Positions 13,663-26,300 of a stretch of 64,000 nucleotides of DNA are shown here, piece after piece. The position numbers and the translations under genes are program-made. The stretch's first letter is position 1. Each line of letters opens with the position of its first letter. Under the pieces are notes generated by a model. It worked only from the letters and a program-made list of their open reading frames with translations. It ran no database searches and had not been told where the DNA came from. Source of the DNA: Lycorma delicatula (taxonomy: Eukaryota > Arthropoda > Insecta > Hemiptera > Fulgoridae); NCBI RefSeq assembly GCF_047948215.1, contig NC_134458.1:135101571-135165570 (forward strand), in the 5' to 3' direction.

Positions 13663-13893
13663 ACCTCGAACAGGATTGGAGTGAATGAAAATTCTACTCG
13701 TGTATATGTTTTACCTCACAAAATATTAAAGCTACCAGAGATAATACTATTAAAAAGTACAAAAGCACTCCGTACCAATTAAAAATGATTATTATAGATT
13801 TTTATTTAACTTATTAAGGTTTGAAACTGCTATGAATTGTTTCTTAATAATTAATCTCTAAACAGCGATTTTTTCTTAACTCTTTTATTTTTA

Positions 13894-13993
13894 TTTTTTA
13901 TTAATTATTTTTATTTTTCTTTAAATAACGATTTTTACTAATATTTTTTATTAATTATTTTTATTTTTCTTTAAATAACGATTTTTACTAATA
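13894..13993. repeat. Tandem duplication, two units of 50 bp
   Basis: Two AT-rich 50 bp units (13894-13943, 13944-13993), each containing CTTTAAATAACGATTTTTAC, appear identical by eye. Confidence 0.9.
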
Positions 13994-14455
13994 TTTTTAT
14001 TTTAATTTTTATTAATTTTTCTCTAAATATTCAAGGTTAAAACAGCTTTCATCTAAAGTACTAAGTAAAAAATCCTAGTTTATTCTTTTAACTTATTATG
14101 CTATTACAAAGCATTTTGACCAATTATTTTTCTAATTATTGTTATATAAACTGGGGAGGAGAGCCAAAACTAAACAAATGAAATCTAAAAAATGACCATT
14201 TAAAGTTAATTCAATATAAGATATGAAACCTGATCTACAACAAATGCAAAAAGTGTTATACTTTCTAAACATTATAGTTACTTTCGTAAAATTAGAATAA
14301 CTTGTTCTGTTTTTTTAATGAACCAAATATAAAAATGTATAAATATATACAAAAATAAAAATGTTTGACCTCATTATTTTTGTTACAATTAAATTTTTTT
14401 TTTTTTTTGTAAAAAACAAAGAAAAAATGTATTTATAAAATAATTAAATACTTAC
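13994..14455. other. AT-rich sequence, probable intron
   Basis: Nothing recognised. If the exon at 14456-14645 is real, this is the start of its downstream intron on the minus strand. Confidence 0.4.
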
Positions 14456-14645
14456 ATCCAGCATACAAAGATAGAGTAGCAACCAGTACGAAAACTAAGA
14501 ATGATGCAATAATACAACAGACACATCGATAATGTGTGCCTAATTTTCTAGTAAATCTTATATCACTATCTGTTGATAAAATTGAACTTGGTGTACCAGA
14601 TCTTGCTAGCCATACTGGTCTTGTACTGACCGAACTGACTGATAT
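14456..14645 (-). CDS. Candidate host exon encoding a membrane-spanning segment (internal, partial gene)
   Basis: The only candidate host coding sequence seen. On the minus strand a pyrimidine-rich TTTTATTTTGTTTCAG acceptor (AG at 14647-14646) opens a 190 bp frame with no stop. It closes at GGAT|GTAAGTATTT, a strong donor (GT at 14455-14454). The exon enters in phase 0 and leaves one base into a codon. It encodes 63 residues: a Ser/Thr-rich part (ISVSSVSTRPVWLARSGTPS), an Arg/Lys patch (DIRFTRKLGTHYRC) and a hydrophobic stretch (CIIASFLVFVLVATLSLYAG) long enough to cross a membrane. Basic residues before the hydrophobic part suggest a type II topology, if the segment is not a signal peptide. 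I do not recognise the family. No neighbouring exon was identified in the window, so introns would be long. Codon use is unlike the decayed transposons, as there is no stop or frameshift. Confidence 0.6.
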
Positions 14646-15941
14646 CTGAAACAAAATAAAAATAAATGCAATGAATAAAAAAGAAAAAAAGAAAAGATAT
14701 TAGAATATAAACGAGTAATACAAAAAGAAGTAAGAAATGAACATCTGTTAATTAATATTTAAAAAAAATTATGTTCTGTTTAATTTTATTGACTGGGAGG
14801 TAAGTTATTTATAAGGCCTAAGCTATAAGTCCATTTTATGCATTAACGCGTACTTAAATCCAGTTAAGACTTTTAATGAGTTGCAGAGGCTGTATGAATT
14901 TGGAGAGCGAGGAAATTATCTCAGACATTTATCCTTTTTTCCCTTAAAAGAGAAAATATGTTGTTTTTCTTAATTCCTGCAAATCTTTAAAGAAAGAGGA
15001 TCAGAAAATCAACTGAACTTATAAGAAAACATGGAGAAAGGTATAGAGAAAGAGGAAAATAGGTAAGACTTTTTCAAGAGTTAAAGAGACAGCATTAAAC
15101 TGGCATAAATTGATAGGAATCTTTAAAGTAAAGAGGATAGACTGGAAAAGTACTGAAAGTATTTAAAAAATAGGTCTACGTTTTTAGCGGTAAAAATATA
15201 TGAAATTATAGCAGATTGACTAGAGCCTGGTAGAGAAGTAAGACTTGGATGTTACTACCGATGTCATTTAATGTTGAATGTTATTGAGAGACAAATAAGA
15301 TTGAAGTGTTCCAAAGGAATATACTGTTAGAAAAAGGAATGAAAAAGTATGGAAACGAAATAAATACGGGAAAACGAAATTTATAAGTGTTGATGTTAGA
15401 GATGGCATGGGACAAGAAAGGATGAATGGTACAAATTGAAAAAAAAAAACAAATTATCTGTAGAGTTTTGGAAGAGTAAAGTACAGATCAAGAAAATAAT
15501 TGCTAGGACAAAGAAACAAGAACAAACGAATATTATGCAGCGGTACGAATCTAAAGCTAAGAAACTGACTAGTCAAATATGTGGGATGTTATATTGAATG
15601 GGCGTGAAGCACGGATATTAGGGAAGGGAGAAAACGATTGGACTGAAGGTTTTAATATGAATAAACTTGTAGAAATTATGAAAAAATACGAAGGGAATAT
15701 AATGGATGGATTGAGTGATACATGGGGAGGCAACTTATCAGGATTGTTTGGGATACAGCATTCTTACGAACATTTTAAAAAGGAAAAGAAACTGGATTAG
15801 ATACATGAGTAAGAAAGTATTATTAAAAGTTTTTGTAATGGGTCTTTCATTTTCAGCTGTAAAAGTATAACTGTTATAAAACAAAAAGTATGCAATTAAA
15901 TATCAACCAAATCTTTTATTTATTTTGAAGTTTATAAATTT
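14646..15941. other. AT-rich sequence with purine-rich plus strand
   Basis: Between about 14990 and 15800 the plus strand is notably purine-rich. It has one short open frame (15579-15800) ending in WGGNLSGLFGIQHSYEHFKK. I cannot link it to any family, and it may be a heavily decayed element. Confidence 0.3.
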
Positions 15942-16425
15942 ACATAATCTTCGAAAAACAATATCATTCGTATGGTTTTGCTTGACATAGCTAAGTCTAT
16001 CAACAAAACTTTGCATGACTTTCGAAAACCAGCTTGAATTCCACTAATAACGCGACGAATAGTTGCTTTTAGGTCATTAATCATTAGTAGCTGAGAAAAA
16101 AGTGTAAGGGAAACAAATGATACAATTTTGGTGGCCAATTGACGTTAACATTTTGTGAAATTATCGAATCACCAAACCTTTGATGCAATAACTGAAATTG
16201 TTTCAGAAGTTGTGTGCCTTGTTTAAAACCACATCTCATTCAAATCAAAATTTTTCAAATTTGCAAACAAAAAATCACGAATCATAACTAGATAGAGTTC
16301 ATCATTTACTGTAATAGCAGCTCCTTGATAATTTTCAAAAAAATTAAAACAGCTGTAACCGATTCCATATTTCGATAATAAATTTTTATGATTTGAAAAC
16401 GTTGCTGAGGCGTTTAGCGTTCCAT
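15942..16425 (-). pseudogene. Internally deleted mariner-like transposase, second lineage
   Basis: On the minus strand, from the ATG at 16425, the frame starts MER*TPQQRFQIIKIYYRN. This matches the N-terminal helix-turn-helix of a mariner lineage common in arthropods (TPQQRxQIIKxYYxN). It then passes without the usual central catalytic region to NEMWFxTRHTTSETI, near the second catalytic segment (normally MWFQQDGATCHTA). The C-terminal part MINDLKATIRRVISGIQAGF precedes 15942. The DDE core residues are lost or changed. Stops occur at the fifth residue block and later. No clear inverted repeats were found, so the element limits are uncertain. It is distinct from the element at 6612 and from the pair at 18290 and 28281. 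Confidence 0.7.
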
Positions 16426-18289
16426 GATTATTTGTTACAAATTACTCAAAACAAATAACGCTTGAAAAATTAAAAAAAAATCAACGTTGTCACCACCATC
16501 TGTCAAATTTTTTGCGCTCATTTTGAAATGCCTCTTGAAGGAGAAAAAATATTGAAGTTGGAAAGAAGGAAACTATTAAAACTGTTAAATTAATTCAAGA
16601 ATAGGTAAATAAGAAAGGAGACCAATGCATAGACATGGGACAGGAGTAATTTGAGATAACAGCTGTACTATTGTAATATTGGTACTTCCTGGATGTGTTA
16701 ATTCTGAACAAGAAAATTTCATCAATAAAAGTTCAGTATATTTAACAATATACTGAGAAAGAAATGATGCTGTACTTTATAGGAGAACGATCTCAAAGAT
16801 AAACTTTAGTCTTAAAATGAAGTTAAACGAAAAAGAATAAAATATTTAACACGTTATCTCTGAGAGAGATACAGGGTGAGAGAGCGATTGGAAATGATGT
16901 TTGACGTCAGAAGGAGGTTAAGAGTGAAGGTGAAACCATGTATTAAAATTGTGGCAGCAGTGGCTTGGCGATTGAAATGTTCCGTCTAGTACACCTCATC
17001 ATCATTCCTGACTAAAAAATAATCATAATAACCGCCATCTTACAACGAAAATTTTATGAAAACTTATTTCATATATGTTTCCTTTAACGAATCTTAAAGA
17101 AAAATTTCATAAAAATCGGAAAACGTGTTTGGTTGTAACAGCATCAGAATCAAACATGGTGGCAAAAAAAAAAATAAATAAAAAAAAATAAAACAGGATC
17201 TCGCTTCGTTCGGTCAAAAAGAAAGTTTAAACTAAGACATTTGTCTAATAGGTTTTTAAAAAGTTAATTAAATATTTTTATTTCGATCATATCAACAATT
17301 AGAATACTTCCGATTTTGAATGTAACTTTAAAATTTGCAACGCATTGCAGCATAATGTATACAAGTAGAATATTTATGATGAACCGTTACTCGATAGTTG
17401 TCTAGTAGACGTATCGGAACATTACCAGACGACATAAGAAATCTATGCATCAACCTTATTACGTAAACGGTAAATGAAATCTTCCAGACACGAGTGTTTA
17501 GAATTGATTTTCATTGCAATACAGTATCTTTAATAAGTAAAACGCTGCTTTGAAAAAATCGTTTATCATTATAAAATTTTATTAATAAATTATGTAATAT
17601 ATTTAGTTTATATTAAAATAATAACAAAAACATTCAATAATTTTTGGTGGGGGCGTACAGAACTACTTTATAAAAATAAGTAAATAAATAGCTGTGGCCT
17701 ATAAGTCGAGATTTCAGATTTTTTAGTTATCTTTACAATGCGTTATTCTAAAAATTTAATATCTTGTTAAAAAGTGAAATGAATGAACAAAATATTCGGC
17801 AATATATTTTCATACAGCCTTTTTTTTAATTTAGTTATTATTTATTATTAAAAAAGATTCTTGATTAATTTTTTTATCATAAGCCTTCTGAATTTTGAGG
17901 TACCTTTATCTTCTCTTTCCTTTATCTACTTTAATATATATAAATGTATAACACAACATATAACACATGTCGATTTTTAAAGTAATGTTTTTCTGTATGG
18001 CTTTTTAATTCAAATAAAACCGATCTGTCCGATTGATTAGTTCATCATGGTAGAAAAGGTTTATAAATAATAATTAATTTTTTTTCGTCAGTCCGTCATC
18101 TTACTTAGGTCCTATTCTATTAATGCTATTTCTTTTTCTTTTGTTAAGTCTACAACTTTATTTTAAACTATGATACATAATAGAATCCTCATTGCTTAAA
18201 ATATTTCCTGCACAAAATATAAAAAAAAATATAGTACTAGCAATTCAAATTAAAAAAAAATTGAAGAAGGTGGAATGTTCACGATATAG
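16426..18289. other. AT-rich sequence with decayed repeats
   Basis: The stretch around 17040-17215 (…AATTTCATAAAAATCGG…, then 'ggatctcgcttcgttcggtc') has the flavour of a common non-coding insect repeat, but I cannot class it. Nothing else was seen. Confidence 0.3.
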
Positions 18290-19165
18290 GAGTGATTCAA
18301 AATGGACTTCACAATTTTAAAAGTGTATGAAAATGTACTGAGATAACTTACAAATTCGATTGAGGTCTCATTTTATAGAAAAGTACATCAAATTTGTTAC
18401 CCAACAATCACTTTGGTTTGATATGGCTCCCACTTGTAATCAGACGTACATCCCACCTGAAGTTGATTTCATTCCAGACTGTAGCCAGCAAGTCAGGCGT
18501 TACTTCAAAGTCTTAGCTCAACAAGATCAGGCAAAGGTGGTACATAAACCCGACAAGAAAAACTCTAGCGGGGTCGAATCTGGGGAGCAAGGTGACCGTG
18601 CAATTGGACCTTCACGACCATTCCATTGACCTGGGAATAGAGTATAAAAAAGTGTCGGACTTGTAGGCGATAGTGAGATGTTACCCCGTCTTGCTGGTCA
18701 TCTTATTCCATCTTTGTAATCATCGTCTAAGGAATTAGAAAATTTTGAAGCATGTCCAGATAAGCAATATTATTTGCGGTTGCCTCCTGAATGGAGAACG
18801 AGCCGTTCTGTTTGGAAGAAGATCAACCTGTCTCAACGAAGGTTATGTGCCAAGAGTAAACTGCATGCCAAATAGGAGGCTCCTTACCGTCCTCTGTAAG
18901 TAACTGTAAGTAACTTACGTTAACTGCAGTTGCTGATTGCAAATCGTGAAACCAAAACACACAGCGAGCACGTTCCGCACTAGAAAATGTATTCATTTTT
19001 AACAACACTGGTAACAGGATTGGTGGCCGAATCGGTAATAATAAACTACGCGAGTCAAAACTTGACGTGTTTTGCAATGAAATAAGACCTGAATCGAATA
19101 TTTAAATTATCTCAATAAAGATTTATATGCTTTTAAATTTGTGAAGTCCTTTTTGATTCATCCGA
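18290..19165 (-). mobile_element. Internally deleted mariner derivative, copy 1
   Basis: About 880 bp with inverted ends about 70 bp long: left GAGTGATTCAAAATGGACTT, right (reversed) ATGAATCAAAAAGGACTTCA. On the minus strand a transposase N-terminus begins at the ATG at 18996 (MNTFSSAERARCVFWFHDLQ) and runs to about 18823. It then jumps into the C-terminal half without the middle of the gene. The same order and the same join are found in the copy at 28281-29212, so the deletion pre-dates amplification. The left terminal TA and CCGGG of copy 2 have decayed here. It could not make an active transposase and would have needed one in trans. Confidence 0.85.
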
Positions 19166-20090
19166 TATTTTTATTAGTATGACTTCTAGGTTGCTGGTGC
19201 TGGATTCCATTAGTATGTTGGTAAATACGAGTATATACGTAGTACAGAATATAACGTCGTAATGATTTAAATTCGCGTTACGCTATGGATCTCCCTTGAA
19301 TCCTGCAAATGAAGTTTAACATTAACGTCAGATCGATTTACAAGACGAGATTTAAAGCACTTAAATTTTGTAAAATCGACTTTAAAATGACATAAATCAA
19401 ATATGAATGGATAATTAATAGATTTTAAGTATCACACGCTAGAAAAACACAGTAACTTAATTTTTTAGAAATATTTCTTTAATTCTCATAAGTGCCGCTT
19501 TATTTAAAACAAAGTGAAATGTTTTTTTTATAGGATTCTAGGACTTTAAAAAAGTTCTTGTGACTAAGTCATACTTAAAACGTTAATTCTGATTAGAAAC
19601 TAAGGAAATAAGCATTTATAGAATTATCTTGCGATAAAACTGATACTTAACTATTTCTAATTATTATTCAATTCAACAACAACAACAACAGCAACAAAAA
19701 AGAAAAAAGTTTATTGGTCAGCTTTCATTTAACAGACAAGTTAGTTATAAATTGAAATTCAGATACAGGAAAGAATAAATTAATTTATCAGCACCTACAT
19801 CAAATAAATAAATCGCTAAATATAAAAAAAAAGCAAAACCACTGTTTGCTTCTTAATAACCTAAATGTAAAGAGAAATCAAATGATCATTCTAATAATTC
19901 GTTTAAGGAAACATAAATTCCCTCTCCTCTCATTTAGATACATTCATAACATAAAAAATTCTAAGTGAATGGAGATAAAATATTAACACGATCAATTAAG
20001 GACAACTTTTTTAAATTGAACTAAAAATTAATGTTCGTTATCAAAGTCTAATATATAAAGATACGTAATCTAGTATTATAACTAGTAAAA
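19166..20090. other. AT-rich sequence
   Basis: Contains a short (CAA)n run near 19676-19697. Nothing else was recognised. Confidence 0.5.

Positions 20091-20122
<32 letters not shown>
20091..20122. repeat. (TA)n microsatellite
   Basis: About 15 uninterrupted TA units. Similar AT runs occur near 39752-39786, 42648-42666, 48616-48642 and 58619-58651. Confidence 0.95.
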
Positions 20123-20123
<1 letters not shown>

Positions 20124-20375
20124 CCAAAAAATAACAAACGGTAGTACATAAAATAAACAGAAGAAATATTAGTTTATTTTTAAACTATTTAAAGTTTTTT
20201 TTTTAGTATAGCAAAATTACTTCTTCTTATTTGAAGTATATGCAATATATGGTCCATTAATTTATTACTTAACATGAACTATCATAATCTTTATAACAAC
20301 AATGCCGTATGTAAAGCATTGAAATACAAGAAATACTAATCTGAATTACTTTCTCTGAAAATAATGATGTCCATT

Positions 20376-20416
20376 GCACTGTAAGTTTCCTGTAGTGAAC
20401 AGGAAACTTACAGTGC
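20376..20416. repeat. Perfect 18 bp hairpin, followed by a second hairpin with the same loop
   Basis: Arms GCACTGTAAGTTTCCTGT (20376-20393) and its exact reverse complement (20399-20416) enclose AGTGA. A second, shorter hairpin follows (GATACTTATT at about 20431 and AATAAGTATC ending about 20470) around the text TTGTAGTGAACAG. The two fold-backs therefore share the loop word TGTAGTGAACA. Confidence 0.95.
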
Positions 20417-20419
20417 GAT

Positions 20420-21680
20420 ACAGTGTAACAGGATACTTATTACTTTGTAGTGAACAGAGAAATAAGTATCATTTGTAGTAATCGATATTACTTTCGGTAC
20501 AACAGAAAACAATTTCATTCTACTCTTTCATAAATAAGTCTGATATAGGATATTTGTTTTTGAAATAACTACTCCATTTTTGGGAGTAAATTCTTTCTTA
20601 TTAAGTAGACTACAACCGTTAAGGTTAGTTATGACAATAGTACTTGCCATGTAGATATGTATTCGTTTATTAACGCCGTTATTGAAATACACACACACAT
20701 ATATATATATATGCAATCGAACGAACAGTTATGACATTTAAGAAAGAAAGAATAGAAAAAAAGGATAATACTCGTATATATACCTAAAGATTATAAAAAT
20801 GTCGGTTAAAACTGAACGGCCTTCTGAATATTAATTTTTTATTTGGTAAAACCAGATTAAATGTCACGATATTTCAGGATGAAGAAAATATTAAAAAACA
20901 AAATTTTACATAATACATCAAATAATAATAAATAGTTGAATTATAAAGAACCATCAGTGATCTCAAAAATGAAAAAAAGAAGTATTTACAGTTAGACCAG
21001 TGGATAAATACATAAAATGGAAAATAACACAATGAAAATAACGTTTTATTACTACAAAATAACATTCTGTACTTCTTTTTACTATCAATAAAAGAGACCT
21101 TACTCAATTCAATAAAAATATACATATAACATACCTAAAACAGTAAACAGTTACATAACGTTTCCTTTATATTAAGAAAAAAAAATGTATTGCGGTAAAA
21201 TGAACTTCATGATAACTACAAAGCAAGGGTTTCTTTTATTATTATTTTTTCTATTTCTTCAGTCATCTGTAAAGTTATGAGTTTCATTCCTGTAGAGATA
21301 TAGTCTGCATTTAAATATTACAAAATAGATATGCTCTGTGGTTTGCATTTCAGTAAAAGAAATCAATAAGTGGTAATAATAAGAATAAACTATAAAAAAT
21401 AAACTATAAATAGAGCAAAAATTGAAACTACGTGATCTGTAACTGACCAGTATCTGTTCTTAGAAGGTAATAAGCCTACATTTACAAGATAACTACCATT
21501 GAAAAACTGTCAAAATCCTTTATAATAAACGTAGTAAATAAATAAGCTTTTTCAAAATGAATCACAAGACTTTTTAAGGAGTTTCGGATATGAGAAACTT
21601 TCGATCACATTTGAGTCTTAAGAGCAATAAGGAATATGACATTTTCAAATCGATAACAATTTTTGAAAAACTTGCGCAGC
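20420..21680. other. AT-rich sequence
   Basis: Short AT runs only. Frames here are low-complexity and not supported. Confidence 0.5.
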
Positions 21681-21689
21681 TCTCTGGGC

Positions 21690-22195
21690 TTTTCGTTTCC
21701 AACGCTCTCACTATTTCGCAGTCAGAAACGCACTAATTTCAGAATACAAGGCATTACATACGTTCAACTGAGTAGACCCTACTCACAAGCATCAAGTTTC
21801 AACTCGCTCACCACTGTGACTTACCGCATAAACGTACATCAAAAATACACCACTTTTCAGTCAACATAAGCTCAAACTGAGATTTTGTTGCCTGTTGTCG
21901 AAGTTAAATTGAGCGAAACTCAAGAATGTCTCAACCAATCTTGTTCAAATTTCCACATGCACAACTTCATATAAACTCCTTCAGCATATCCAAATTTCAG
22001 TAAAATTGATGCAGTACTTTTGTAGATTTTCGAGCCACAAATTTTGTACATAGGCTCATATATAAGGAAAATACATTTTAAATGAATGATATTTTCGTAC
22101 TCTCATAACTGAAAACGTATAGAAAATTCATTCAATTTTACCACCAAATCCACCGTGTGACCGAAAATATACCGTACTTTTCTTAGAAATTAAAA
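21690..22195 (+). repeat. Unclassified repeat family R-X, uninterrupted copy
   Basis: This copy aligns by eye with 58150-58651 plus 62640-62745. Shared words include CTCACTATTTCGCA, GTAGACCCTAC, CTCACCACTGTG, AGATTTTCGAGCCA, AGAAAATTCATT and CACTTTTCTT/TACTTTTCTT. No protein-coding potential was recognised. In the second copy a Ty3/gypsy element has inserted at an AT tract equivalent to about 22060. Confidence 0.75.
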
Positions 22196-22199
22196 AAAA

Positions 22200-24655
22200 A
22201 TAGATACGACAAATAAAAATTTATATTTTTAAATCTCTTCTTAGTAATCTCTTCTTAGATAAATTCACCTAGATAGTTAATTTCATTAAAAACAATAAAA
22301 ACTAAAAAAAATAATGAAAAAGAACCAGTTGGAGACTATTCAGGTCAAATATCGACCACCAAATTAGGATAAGTTAATTTATAACATAAACGAAGTCAAA
22401 AGAATAAACTCTTATCTGTATGAATTAATTATAATTAAATTTATTTTTCTTATTAAAAGAAAGAGACAACTTTCAAGTCGTTTTTAAATTAATGTTCTTC
22501 GTTAATATTCTATAATTTACATTATACGAAGAAAACCGGTAATGATTGTCATTACCTAGATACTACAACTGTTTACTAATTTAATGCCAGCTGAAAAATG
22601 AAAAAAATTAAATTTAAGGCTGCTTCTTTTGAGCATTTAAAAGAAGCAGCCTTAAAATCTATTTTATAAAATTTATAAAAAAAAATTGAAATTTATATTA
22701 ATCATAAGCTAAAAGGTAATTTGAATAAAATAATAAAAATATAAAATTCAAGAACATTTTAAAAATAATAAATATCACTAATTAGATATGTATTTCTGCT
22801 GTTAAATTAATAAACAAAAAACGTCATTTACAAATCATCAAAAAAACGTTTTACCTGTATTAAGAAACATGTAATGCAATATTAGAACCAGGCACAATAC
22901 AGATTATTTTATTTACAAATATTATAAGAGGTGAACTCCAAGACACTACCAGTAATTGGTTCTTTTTTCTATCAAATATATCTATCCTAATACACCAATG
23001 AACGGTAAATCTACCACGATTAAACAACTGAACATTTTCATAAAATGTTCACTTTAAAAGAATAAAAGAATAAGGTAATGTATTCATACAGAAAGAACTT
23101 TCTTTAGCCAAAACAAAAAATATTAGAATACACTGAACAAACAGTTTCTAAATTTAAAACATGCTTAACTTATTTGGAAATAATTAAAAATAGTACATGT
23201 TTCTAATATGAATTCACAATTAATTATATAAAATTTTTCATAATACACCTCCCCAACACTATATATGCTCTTTATAACAACTAATTATTAAACTAATAAA
23301 TTTAATAAATGCCTTTACACTCTAGACAGAATAAAACGAAATAATGCATTAACTATATACATAAAACATCCTTAATTAATCCTTACATAAATTACCTGGG
23401 GGATATGAAAAAAAAACATTAGAAGCCAAAAATAATCTGATATGGCACACCCACAAAAATAGTAATAAAAAAAATTATTATAGTATCACGTAGGCCATTA
23501 TAAAGATTACTATTATTATTTCATACGTATATACAAAATACAATATACTCGTAATAAAAAAATATTTTTAAGACCAAAATATATTAAAACACTTGTAATA
23601 TATTTTTAGTCAGGTTATACAGAAATAACGTGAAATGTCAGAACTATTAAACATTAATTCATTCATTATAATAGAAAATAAAATAAAAAGAGAGAGTGTT
23701 AAAGAGAACAAGAACGCTGAATTGAAGAAAAGAGGGTAAACAAAAAAAAAACTGTGCCAAGAAAGGATAAAAGAATACTATACTGAAGACAGAACAAACA
23801 TAATAAGAGGAGAGAGTTGTATGATTATGACTATACGGTTTGATAAACGTTTGATAAAGAAAAAAAAATATATATATAAATACAGATTATGTTTTGTTTC
23901 GTTGCTTCAGGCTGTTTGATGAGCATTATCTAACCTTGACCTTGTCTGAAATAAGACATTAAAACAGTAAAGTAGTATTAATAATAAAAGTAAAGGAAGC
24001 AGTTGTGTTTCTGTTGGGAGTTTGTAGCGCTATAGGTTGGTAGGTTATGTTAGGTAGGACATTACGGTATAGGTAGGTCATTAACATTATTGTTTTGTTC
24101 TGTTTCTTCCATCTAGATTGTTAATGTGATGCGCATTTCTCGTTCTACGTAACAATTTATATTTCTATGGATAAATATTAAAATAAATAAGAAGTTAGTT
24201 AGCAATGCATAAACAGATTAAAAAAAATCATTGTACTCTTTTAATGAAAGAGTTGAATAATAATGAATAAAAAAATCGTAGAAAAAAGAATAAAAATTTT
24301 ATTCGGGTTCGTTCATACAACGTTGAATGAGAAGCAAAAAAATGAACTGGTTCAATAATATTAATCTTGTTTGCGGTCTACCCGTAAGTTGTTTAAACAA
24401 TATAGAGCTCAAATATAGTTAAAGGTTGCGACATGGGCAAACATGAGGAATAAATTAGTATTAAAGTCTAAGTACTTCTGATGAAAGGGGAAACCAGCAG
24501 ATTCTTAATGAAATTATTAAACGGGAAATATAACAGAATAGATAGCAACCAGCAAACCTAACCCTTCACCAAACAAGGGCATATTCGCAAGAAGGTAAAC
24601 CATTCACTGTTCTCCGTCGAAACAATTAACACAATTTAACAATCACCGTAACTAT
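22200..24655. other. AT-rich sequence
   Basis: Nothing recognised apart from the hairpin at 22613-22656. Confidence 0.5.
22613..22656. repeat. Perfect 18 bp hairpin
   Basis: Arms TTTAAGGCTGCTTCTTTT (22613-22630) and its exact reverse complement (22639-22656) enclose the 8 bp GAGCATTT. Confidence 0.95.
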
Positions 24656-24659
24656 GAAT

Positions 24660-24930
24660 TATATATATATATATACTCGTATATAAAACCGAAGTTTGTT
24701 CTGTCTAGTCTTGTCTGGTTTGTTCTCGCATCACGCGAGAACCAACCGACCGATTTTCATTATACATTCTAATTATCCAGAAAGGTTTTGAAGCCATAGA
24801 TCGATACCCTAGCCCCATCAAGGGTGAAGTTGTGAATTAAAAATATTCATTAAAGAAAAAAATTATTAATCTATTTCCTTCAATATTACTAGAAAAAAGG
24901 CGTGCCTACGGCCCGCCGCGAAAATGTTAC
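24660..24930 (+). repeat. Possible Helitron-like non-coding repeat
   Basis: An AT microsatellite is followed by ATAAAACCGAAGTTTGTTCT, AACCGACCGATTTTCATTAT and a GC-rich CCTACGGCCCGCCGCG. This order resembles the ends of insect Helitrons (AT-rich start, 'accgaccgatttt' phrase, GC-rich tail). I cannot see a diagnostic 3' hairpin-CTRR end. A looser relative may lie at 48480-48650. Confidence 0.25.
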
Positions 24931-25437
24931 ATGGTATATGTTTATGGTTTATCATTACAGATGATTTTGTAAAATGTTCTTGCCAATTGTAACTAAATAA
25001 CGTTCATGAATTTAGCGTACTAACAACAACAAAAACTTTTTCAACGAAAAGCTTCAAAATTCTGCACATTTTTACCTGTTTCTTGAGTTGTGAATGTTTA
25101 ACACAGCTCAAACCTCAATGTTTCCCTTTTTATCCCCAAAACACAAAGATAATTATAAATAAATCGTTCGTATCAAAAGGTATAAATCATTCGAACGAAA
25201 GAATCGTTCGTGGGCTGCGTGCAGCTACTCGGCGCCTCACCAATGGTTCGCTCTGCGCCAATAAAAACAAAAATATGTGCACATACAACGAACAAATAAA
25301 CCCACGAACCATCCTTCTTTATATTACTATTATTATTAAATGGAGAGTGATGAATGATATTTCTGTCCCCACGGCAACCGAAATGAATATGAATATGAAT
25401 TTTTCGTCATCAAAGATGTGTATAGTTTAGTTACTAT
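24931..25437. other. AT-rich sequence with repeated TCGTTCG words
   Basis: The stretch 25160-25260 holds AAATCGTTCGT, AATCATTCGA and GAATCGTTCGT close together, and a GC-rich patch (GGGCTGCGTGCAGCTACTCG). It may be part of a decayed transposon end. No coding call is made. Confidence 0.3.
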
Positions 25438-25450
25438 AGTTACTAATATT

Positions 25451-25726
25451 CTCAACCCACCGGGTTGGTCTAGTGGTGAACGCGTCCTTGCAAATCGGCA
25501 GATTTCGAAGTCGAGAGTTCAAATCCTAGTAAAGGCAGTTACTTTTTTACGGATTTGAATTCTAGATCGTGGATACCGGTGTTCTTTGGTGGTTGCTTTT
25601 CAATTAATCACACATCTCAGAAATGGTCGACCTGAGACTGTACAAGACTACACCTCACTTACACTCATACATATCATCCTCTGAAGTAATACATGATGGT
25701 GATTCCCGGAGGCTAAACAGGAAAAA
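25451..25726 (+). mobile_element. SINE type A, best full-length copy
   Basis: The head CCGGGTTGGTCTAGTGGTGA (box A-like) and GAGAGTTCAAATCCTAG (box B-like) form a tRNA-related region. The body runs through GATACCGGTGTTCTTTGGTG, ACACATCTCAGAAATGGTCG and the tail CATCCTCTGAAGTAATAC…GGAGGCTAAACAGG. The flanks agttactaatatt (25438-25450) and agttactattatt (25727-25739) differ at one base and look like the target-site duplication. The last ~45 bp resemble the tail of SINE type B at 13490. Confidence 0.88.
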
Positions 25727-25852
25727 AGTTACTATTATTTTGTCTTTTTTAATTTACTCTCACTTTTTCATGTTTCTATAAACCCTGAATACTTTATTTG
25801 TTATTTATCGGTATCATTTTCACAACCATGAGGGTAACGAATACTGCGGGGG

Positions 25853-26300
25853 AGGCCTTCTCGCCTTCTCGTTAGACGGAAAGGCAATTGAAGCGTAGGC
25901 TTACCATACGTCCGGGATTAGCCCGGAAAGTCCTGGTTTTTATAGTGCTGCGAGGGGTAGTCCGGGTTGCAGAAATGTCCGGGGTTTGAGAATTTTATGA
26001 CTGGCGAGAATATTTTTTAATTTTCAACCTATATGTTCGACATCACGTTTTTAAACATTCTCTTATGGTCGTGTATCTCTCAGCCGATCTTGGAGCAAGC
26101 GCTGACATCGATTTTGACGGAGGTGTGGCTATCGGTCTCGCAAATAAAGAAGGCAACCATTTCATTATCTACTGTTAAACATCTGCTAAATGTTAAAGTT
26201 AATTCAGAACTTTCTTGTTGTGAATTTTGTAATGTAATTAAAAGAAACAAACCATTTCTGAAAAAGTCATGTCTAGTGAAAAATACAACTGAGTAAATAA
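25853..26300 (+). pseudogene. hAT-type transposon remnant (C-terminal dimerisation region)
   Basis: A plus-strand frame at 26033-26296 reads SQIKKATISLSTVKHLLNVK followed by CCEFCNVIKRNKPFLKKS. This matches the end of hAT-like transposases and their domesticated BED-finger relatives (pattern: NRLSxxTxKxxLxVKxN, CxEFxxxIKxNKxLLK). The GC-richer leader (CCATACGTCCGGGATTAGCC) may belong to the same element. All upstream catalytic parts are missing. Confidence 0.55.

Noticed and set aside
15579..15800. 73-codon plus-strand frame
   Set aside because: No family, splice or start context, and it lies in purine-rich decayed DNA.
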